This document shows, piece after piece, positions 57,221 to 64,000 of a stretch of DNA of 64,000 nucleotides (its first letter is position 1; each line of letters begins with the position of its first letter). Position numbers and translations under genes: made by a program. This stretch comes from Cylindrobasidium torrendii FP15055 ss-10 (taxonomy: Eukaryota > Basidiomycota > Agaricomycetes > Agaricales > Physalacriaceae): contig KN880471.1 of NCBI GenBank assembly GCA_000934385.1, forward strand, positions 1 to 64,000. Direction: 5' to 3'. Below the pieces are notes generated by a model, which worked only from the letters and a program-made list of their open reading frames with translations, was not told the origin of the DNA and did not search any database.

Positions 57221-58007
57221 ACAGGCAAAATTGGCAAGATGTAGAGAGAATGATAATACGTGTCTTTGTTCCAGTCCGCTGTGGCTTATTCGATGTCGGC
57301 CCATCCCATCCTCGAAGTTCGCGTGACCCAAAGGACCTCATGCCCGCATTCGGCGGTCGTATTACGCTCGAAGTTGATGCCCCAAACGTCAAACCTCCAT
57401 AATACCCTCCTCCACAACGTCCGCCTCTATGCTGTAAACTGGGCCTGCTGCAAAGCAGTCATGCTATCAGAGTAAGATACTGCACACCTCGCAAAGAACA
57501 GTGAGTAGCATCCATCTATCACAAGAAATATGTGAGGGCGCACCGACAGCGGGCGGGGTGGTGACAACGAAAGAAATGGATCAATCTCGCTGTGACATTG
57601 GGCTTTGGGGTGTCGCTCATTGAAGCCAGCCAGGGTAGATTGACGGGTTTGTCGACCTGGTGTGGGAATTGTGATAAACAGGGCAGCTGCCCAAGAACAA
57701 GACTGACTGGAATTGCCAATTTCCCCAAGGGGGAGGCACTAAGCACTATGATGTGATTGTGATTGATTCTGGTCTTAGTGGCGCGAAGGGGGGAACCTCT
57801 AAATTACCTGTGCCATATTATGATGGGCCGGCGCGTAAGAGCGCTGCTTACATGGACAGATACGCGCTGCTTTGTCCTCATTTGTCCGAAAGAAAACAAT
57901 CAGCTATGCACCGCGCGATTTCACAGCTACCAGGAAAGAACAAAGTAAAGCCAAGAGGTGTGTGTATAAAATAATAACATCGTGCTCTGAACCTTCCTTC
58001 AAACATC
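57221..58007. other. intergenic, no gene seen
   Basis: 3' flank of ATP17 and 5' flank of the CCCH gene. Short open frames only. Confidence 0.4.
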
Positions 58008-58613
58008 ATGAACTTTCCGCTACCGCCGGAGTATCACGCCCATCCATATCCAAGACCGATGTATTTCGTACCGGAATGCTACACCGTTTATGGTTACTAC
58101 TGGCTCGAACAACCGCGAGAGAGCTCACTGTACGCACAACCTAATTGGTGCCAACTGCCCTATCCCGGTCTCGAGGCAGCATCCAAGGACACTAAATCAA
58201 AGGACATGAAAGATTTCCATTCCTGCCAGTATACGGCGCTCTGCGCAGACTACCGACGCGGCAAATGTCCACGCGGGCCCAACTGCAACTTGTCAGTATA
58301 GACATCCTTTCTTCTGGTTTCAAAATGTTCATACTCTACATAGCATTCACGACCCGGCGCTCTTGGGCATCGCTGAGGATAACCAACGTGCGGAGCCTGG
58401 TCATGCCAAACCATGCTTCGAGTATATCCGGTCCCAAGGAAAGCATTGCCCTATCCCGAGGTGCACATACTCTCATCCCCGGAACCCAACGCCTTGTGAG
58501 CATGGTCGCCGTGTTAAAACGTATTCTGACCATGACATGCAGTCATGAAATATACCCCTTGTAATATCAAGAGTGTCCACGACACAAGGACATGCCGCTT
58601 CAAGCATTGTTAA
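58008..58613 (+). CDS. small CCCH zinc-finger protein
   Basis: Three exons (58008-58291, 58344-58495, 58543-58613) give 168 residues. The first 70 residues are Pro/Tyr rich (PPEYHAHPYPRPMYF). Three Cys-rich elements follow. CADYRRGKCPRGPNCNFIH is a canonical C-x7-C-x5-C-x3-H finger, rebuilt across intron 58292-58343. CFEYIRSQGKHCPIPRCTYSH is a longer variant (C-x10-C-x4-C-x3-H). The C-terminal CNIKSVHDTRTCRFKHC has the same spacing but ends in Cys at the stop. CCCH fingers usually bind single-stranded RNA, so an mRNA-turnover or processing role is likely but not shown. A direct in-frame reading of exon 2 past its donor would lose the third element, which supports the splice. Confidence 0.8.
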
Positions 58614-58706
58614 GAACCTATCTGGTGTGCAAGTCAACGGTGCTGGAAGAAAGAGCAGGTATATATCAGCGAGAGAATGGCGCATATATCACAATACAAA
58701 TACAAG

Positions 58707-60951
58707 CTATGTTTCCTCTCTATACGATCTAACAGCCCACGGAGGCCGCTGCCCAAAAGTGTAGTCATGATTCGTCGTGTCGACAGCCTCCGAGCTGTCC
58801 GTTGCATTATCTTCCTCATCTGGTAGTGACCATCGCGCAGCCTGCTCTCCAGTGCTTCCGTACATCCCATGCGAGTGTTCATCCGTTGTGGGATCCTGGA
58901 GCCGGAGGGAGTCCTGTCTCGAAGCTGCACGGAGATCCTGTTTTGAACTTGAGCGAGACGAAATCAAAGACTGCGCCCTCGAGCGCATGCTCTGGAGCTT
59001 TGACCGCATTGACACTGAGGAATGCGACGAGTGCGAGCGATTATGTGACGGTGAGCCTGCGTTGGAGCGGCTGGCCATGAATGCAGAGAACGGCCGCGTC
59101 GACGATTGGATGCGCGGGCGACGGGGTTCAACGTGTTTGATGAGGGAAGTATCCTCACCGGCTTCACCAGAGCTCAAAGAGTCTATCGATGGGCGACTGA
59201 GCTCGGCAAGAGGCTGCATGCTATCGAGACGAGTGCGCGCACGAGGACGACCCGCCGGCCGGTTGGGCGGTGACGAGGGGCCAGGAAGAGGAACAGATCC
59301 TGACCGGGCGCGGTTTGGACCAGCAGGGACGACTGGTGGGCCCGAGCTCGAAGAACGAACAGAATATGGTGTCAGACTCGACAACGGTGAATAAGTCGTG
59401 GCTGAGGCAGCAGAGGTGGTGGTCACTGAGTGGCCGCGCGTCGAGAGGGGAAGTCCCATGCTGGAGATTGAGATAGTTTCCGTTGAGCTTGACGCGGCAA
59501 GCGCTTCTTCCTCTTCTGTAGAAGCCCCGTCTTCCTGTGCGTTCGAAGCGCCAGCCTTTGGGGTCTCCACCACTTCCTCAGCCGAGTCATTGAGCGAGAA
59601 GACAGCATTGGCATGTGGGCGTGCAGGCGATGGCTTCGGGCGAGGCAATGTATCTTGCGTGTGAGGAATGCTGACATGCAATCTGGTCGACCGCCTCTTC
59701 GGGGTGACCAGACAGAACTCGAAAAGCGCTTGGAGCCGTTTCTTTGTGCAGTCCCGCCAGTCCCAGGGAAGTTCGGTGGAATAAGCACTGTAGTCGCTAA
59801 GACCTGAGTGTCTGCGAACACTCTCATGGTCGTTTTCGTTCCAGCGAAATCGCGGACCGCAGATACCAGCGCATCCTTGTTCGCTTAATATCCAGAGTGC
59901 AAGCCTGCGAGAAAGTTAGCGGTGTGTGGCAACGCACTTGAACAGGAACTCACCAGCTGATAATCAAAACGATAGCGCGCCATGCCACCCAAATTGCGTT
60001 CACGTAGAGGATGACCCGGGAATATTCGGAAAGAGTGCCAACAGAGGTGAAGAATGTTGCATCCCTTCCAGCAAGTTGGTTGTCAATGGACAAAGAAGTG
60101 AGTTGGAGGAGAATGGCAATGGAAATGCCGGCTCTGGGTAAAAGAAGGGCAACTGTAGGCAGGTTCTGGCTGTAGAAGTAGGCTGTCTCTGCCAACCCAT
60201 CCTTCATGTCTCCTTCGAGGCGGAGACCTTTCTCTGTGAGCGTGAGGCCGTTGTAGAATCCAAATGCGGACAGGCGGAGGGTTTGCATGAAGCAAAAGTG
60301 GTCGTACGACTGGATGGCGGTGTAGTTGAAAGATACAGAGGACATGTATAGCGGGTACATGTTGGGACGTTTGACTCGCCATAGTCGAACGAACTTGTAG
60401 ATGATTTCGTAGAATATGAAGAGAAGGAAAATGTGAAGAAAGGTGCTGGCTATGTACGCCGCGGCTGCGAGGGCCCAGGACCTCGCGGACGCCGAACTAG
60501 AAGTTGGTGTAGGATGGATAGAAAGCCTAGCGGAGGATGAGAACCTGGTTACTGAGAAGAGTGGAATGGATGCGCACTGGATGATCATGTATGCAACATT
60601 GAAATCGAGAAACCCTTGGAGAGGAATGTTGAGGAACATGAACAGGCGGTACAGATGGAAGTAGACACGAAAAAACGCGTCGGGTATTCTGAGGATTTCT
60701 GGATGGAATGAGGAGGAATTCCAGCGTGGTTGGGGAGATTGCTCTGCCGATGGTGCTTCTCGTCGCGTCTTGCGGAGGAACTGGGAAGAGCGAGGTGATG
60801 GCTGAGCGTCGACCTCGGCATGGTTCACGATCCGGACAATACGCGTCCGCGCAGAGGCAGGGGAGATGGGCACTTGATCCTGCAGGGCATGGGGGTATGA
60901 AGAAGGTCGAGGCGGAAGCCATGGAAGGGGGACAGTAGCTTGGGGATCCAT
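58707..60951 (-). CDS. multipass membrane protein with long Ser-rich tail
   Basis: Two exons (60951-59954, 59904-58707) give 731 residues. Residues 1-95 are Pro/Ser/Arg rich and cytosolic. Then come ILRIPDAFFRVYFHLYRLFMF and several hydrophobic segments: ACASIPLFSV-region, WALAAAAYIASTFLHIFLLF, a VALLLPRAGISIAILLQ helix, and VNAIWVAWRAIVLIISW continuing over the splice as LALWIL. I count five or six membrane segments up to about residue 340. The remaining 390 residues are hydrophilic, with long Ser/Thr/Pro runs and SSRSSSKQDL-like basophilic kinase patches, ending YREET. No family recognised; the core does not show transporter, GPCR or DUF6534 motifs. The intron has a consensus GTGAGT donor. 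Confidence 0.75.
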
Positions 60952-61518
60952 GGGCGGGGAAATAATGAGCGTCCAGAGCGTCAGTTATTCGTCTGTGATA
61001 GCATCAGGTATATGCGGGAAAGGATGTTTTGGCCCGCGAATGAACATGGACTCACAAGCAAACGGCCAGCAACCGTCGATAGAGCAAGAGCACAAACGTA
61101 GTCAAACGAGCGACAAGGAAAAGCAAAAGAAAGCAGAGCGCAAGCGCAGCCTGCGCTGAAAAGAACGAAGCTCGTGGTGGTTAAAGGTCAAGAAGCTGAT
61201 GGGATGTGTCGCGTTGCTAAGGCCCAGGGCGGGGCCGACGTCCCGGTAATGCAGCCGCATATGCGCCCACATAGTAAGTTCTGATGGCCACAAGCAAGGA
61301 TAGTTTGTCCAGCGATTATTTCTTGTAATTTGCTCAAGTCCATTGGTGTCCAAATGTGCAATTGGGTAAATCATCCGCGAACAGCTATGTATGATCAGGT
61401 AATGCTACCGACGGTGCGGCATTGGTGCGGCATGTCCCGGACATTATTATGGGATTTATGTAGCATGCTGCCAGGAAAATGAAAGTCGACATCGATGTAG
61501 TATGTACGGCCTTCACTA
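60952..61518. other. intergenic upstream of the membrane protein gene
   Basis: Promoter of the minus-strand membrane protein expected. No gene seen. Confidence 0.4.
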
Positions 61519-61945
61519 GAGTGCTTTTGCAGGGATATATATCGTGATATATATTCCAATTTTTAGCTCCACAAAGTAAATATCAATGGTCTGTATGTAC
61601 GGCCGCAATAGATATTGACCGTACTCTTAGCTTTTACTACCTTTATGAGCAATGTCAGCTCGGTGGCTGCACATCGGTTGTCAGTGATTTAAGCTGCAGG
61701 GCGCCGGCACAAGAGCCTTGCTATGGTCGCGCCGTTGGTCCTACCCACTTTTCCACGGTGGCCCGCTGCTGGAAACAGTCATGAAAGCCTAGTACCTTCT
61801 TGCTATGGACCTGTACAGCTCAAAAATTCTATGATACTTTTGAGCAGCCCGTTGTATGGGTGGAGTAAGTTTTGAGAGATTTATCATAATTCTGTTAAAA
61901 GTATCAAGGATATATATTGCGATATATATCCCTGCAAAAGCACTC
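61519..61945. mobile_element. MITE with 26-bp perfect terminal inverted repeats and TA target duplication
   Basis: The left end (61519-61544) and right end (61920-61945) are exact inverted repeats starting GAGTGCTTTTGCAGGG. The repeats continue imperfectly to about 38 bp through an AT-rich palindrome. TA flanks both ends (61517-61518 and 61946-61947), the insertion signature of Tc1/mariner transposases. The 427-bp element has no coding frame, so it is non-autonomous. Confidence 0.85.
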
Positions 61946-61947
61946 TA

Positions 61948-63565
61948 CTATGACAGGCTTGGCTAACTATCGAAAGTGAATGCCATTGAGCACACTGATC
62001 TACAAGTCCATCGCCAGGCATGCACGTTCACGGTTCACCAACCATCAATTCAAGATATTGGCCTCGGTCTTCCAGGATAATTCTGGTGGGAAAAAGTCCA
62101 GAACATGACATCCTTCACCAAATCGAAATGCGGTCCTCGTCATTCTCGAGGTCCATAATGAACAACTGTGGATGATGTGTAGTCTCTGATGCTCCGTCCT
62201 AGCCTTTGCGAGTTTACAAAGGCCTCGCATCAATACATTATGACTATTGAATCGGTTGAGGTTACCAACAATGGCTGGGACTTTACACATACTGGTATAT
62301 TGTCATTTGGATTTACGACTTCGACACCTCCACTGGAGTGGCCACCATCGGTTCTGATGGCTTCATGGGAGTGTTTGAATCCCGATTTCTGTCCGCATCC
62401 TTCTTGACCGCCGCATCGAACCCATCCTCGTCGAATGACTTATTGCAGCAGGGGCCACAGCAGCCCGCTGTGCTGTTTCCTCCATCGCCGTATGATTCTG
62501 TACGACTGTGAACGAGATATCATATATGAAGACGGCGACTCACTTGTATTGCACCATACTGCAAGATTGGAAATACAGAAAATAGCTGCGAGACGCGTCA
62601 CTTGAGAATGCCATGAACAAAGAAAATGCGTACCACAGAGGCCTCCCACGACACTACCGCCTTCAGCACCGTTGTCCATGTTTTTTTGCAAGTAGAATGG
62701 GGTGAAGAAACGAAGAAATATGTCTGGGCAGATGGAAGTCGGAAGCAGGTTTTATCTCCCCATTATGTCCTCAAAGTTAAAGACTCCAAGGCAAGGCAAT
62801 GCACGATCGGCGATCGAGAGTAAATGCCCCGGATGCGCCTTGCCGGTGTAGCGCAGCGGTGCACAAGGTGCGCAGTGGCACTTTGCTAAAGACAGTCTAA
62901 GACTCTTCGGCACAGCACCGTCAGAGAGCCTATGCTCGGGCTGTGCGTCTCCTGTAATGTTCCCATCACGGACAAAGGAGATTATTTCTGTTACATGGGT
63001 TAAGTTGTCATACCTCGCCGTTGGCCACATAAACGAACAACTGGGAAGGAAGGGAGTGATTGAATCGGTCGATGATAAATCAATGGCTTTGAAGCACATG
63101 CATATGAGGCAATGGTAGCCATCGTCCCAACAGTTGGTTGCACAGTGGTTGGAAATGGGCACAATGTTACAGTATCAGAGAATCGGTATGATCCAATGCG
63201 CACTCGGCCTAGAGATACTTGACATATGTTTGATAGCTAGGAGCAGTCACACCAGACTTATGGGCATTCATCGATGGCACACTCCCCCTCATGACATGCC
63301 TGAAACGTGAGATCTCAAGAGGCGGGCGCCTCGGGCGGCCAGCGGACACACAACTAAAAAGGCTCAGATCAGGTATTCAGAGCTACCCAATGAAGATTGT
63401 GACTCCACGACAGGATTCATGGCATCTGTTAGCTGAAGAAGATAGAGCAACAAAGAGTGGATGCCCCGAGTGCGATGAAAAAAAGGCCAAATGTACAGAT
63501 GCTACTATGCGATACACTACTAAAGTCCAACATTTACTACAAGGCAAAATCAAGATGCCAGCGAA
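61948..63565. other. intergenic with unassembled coding-like segments
   Basis: On the plus strand, 62250-62508 is open without an ATG start (IWIYDFDTSTGVATIG, then SDGFMGVFESRF), and a shifted frame 62500-62600 (CERDIIYEDGDSL) is also protein-like. Plus 62626-62823 ends VLKVKDSKARQ. I could not connect these by splice sites and recognise no family. On the minus strand, 62752-63162 is a longer open frame without features. Confidence 0.3.
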
Positions 63566-63997
63566 TTAAAGCGACCGCAGGCGATCTAAGATATTGTCAA
63601 AATCAGTCTCCTCCTTACGCACGCCGCGTTTCTCGAGCACCCAATGTCGACTGTACCGGCTTCCAGGCCGTGTCACGAAATGATGCCGCCGCTCGTCCGA
63701 CCAAGTAAGTGTCTTCTCTATGAAGACATCCCTTTTGCCTTCCTCTTCACTCTGCTCGTCCTCCGAGTCCTCTGCACCTGAGAACAGCTGCCAGTCATCT
63801 TCGCTTGTTGAAGCCGGCGAAGACGACCTAACAAAGCGAATTCCGAGCTCTGAGACCGAATCGTTTGCTGGTATACAAAACTTGTCCTTGATGTCTTGCG
63901 GGATGGACGGCACAGGCGGTACTTTCGATGCAGGACTTGAGGTTGGGACGAGGTAGTCAGGAATATTCTCCCCAAGATGACGCCGTAACTTGGACAT
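63566..63997 (-). CDS. acidic hypothetical protein at the window edge
   Basis: Single-exon frame of 143 residues whose ATG is three bases from the end of the window, so an N-terminal extension cannot be excluded. N-terminus MSKLRRHLGENIPDYLVPTS; the middle is Ser/Asp/Glu rich (SGAEDSEDEQSEEEGKRD). The C-terminal 45 residues look folded and conserved in style: TLTWSDERRHHFVTRPGSR, YSRHWVLEKRGVRKEE and DFDNILDRLRSL. No signal peptide or membrane segment. The aromatic and basic C-terminal block suggests a small interaction domain, but I know no name for it. Confidence 0.55.
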   Translation of the reverse strand: MSKLRRHLGENIPDYLVPTSSPASKVPPVPSIPQDIKDKFCIPANDSVSELGIRFVRSSSPASTSEDDWQLFSGAEDSEDEQSEEEGKRDVFIEKTLTWSDERRHHFVTRPGSRYSRHWVLEKRGVRKEETDFDNILDRLRSL

Positions 63998-64000
63998 ACG

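Noticed and set aside
63445..63500. Plus-strand CPECDEKKAKC resembling a Zn2Cys6 start
   Set aside because: Only half a cluster. No further cysteine spacing, no basic linker and no start codon context.
1..64000. CRISPR arrays, bacterial operons, riboswitches, rRNA genes
   Set aside because: No regularly spaced repeats, no Shine-Dalgarno-led operons and no rRNA-like sequence. The window is eukaryotic nuclear DNA.

Overview
The window is nuclear DNA of a filamentous basidiomycete, most likely an Agaricomycete. The evidence is dense spliced genes with introns mostly 44-60 nt long (donors GTGCG, GTGAG, GTACG), Zn2Cys6 and fungal_trans regulators, and families expanded in mushroom-forming fungi (DUF7918, DUF6534, CPAF-like S41 peptidases, F-box fragments). 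I cannot name the species. All gene models were spliced by hand from the sequence. Exon phases were checked for every spliced model, and lengths quoted are of the spliced products.

Layout. 0-7.8 kb: F-box fragment, DHA1-type MFS transporter (-), a small basic protein (-), a truncated ketopantoate-reductase-like relic (-), then gene-poor DNA. 7.8-18 kb: P4-ATPase flippase (+, 15 exons), ribosomal protein eL37 (-), hexose transporter (+). 18-23 kb: DUF7918 gene A (+), tRNA-Thr(UGU), type II membrane protein of the fucosyltransferase-like fold (+), a weak hypothetical gene (-). 23.6-32 kb: kinesin-14 (-), two small genes encoding C-terminal CaaX boxes (+), UBC6 (+). 32-38 kb: DUF7918 gene B (-), tRNA-Asn relic, CWC27 cyclophilin (-), tRNA-Asn(GUU), DUF6534 membrane protein (-). 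39-48 kb: SDR oxidoreductase (+), tRNA-Thr(AGU), secreted S41 peptidase (-), Zn2Cys6 regulator (-). 49-61 kb: JIP5/WDR55 (+), a broken arrestin-like stretch, a nine-exon hypothetical gene (+), ATP synthase subunit f (+), CCCH zinc-finger protein (+), a large membrane protein (-). 61-64 kb: a MITE with TA target duplication and an acidic hypothetical gene (-).

The genes do not form one pathway. Most are conserved single-copy housekeeping genes (flippase, eL37, kinesin-14, UBC6, CWC27, JIP5, ATP17), with lineage-specific fungal genes between them. The least ordinary items are: the pair of CaaX genes with matching first-exon structure; the DUF7918 pair with identical internal exon lengths; a Pro/Arg-rich insertion in kinesin loop L12; two GC-AG introns, one of them in frame inside UBC6; several micro-exons, the smallest a 7-nt internal one; and the MITE.
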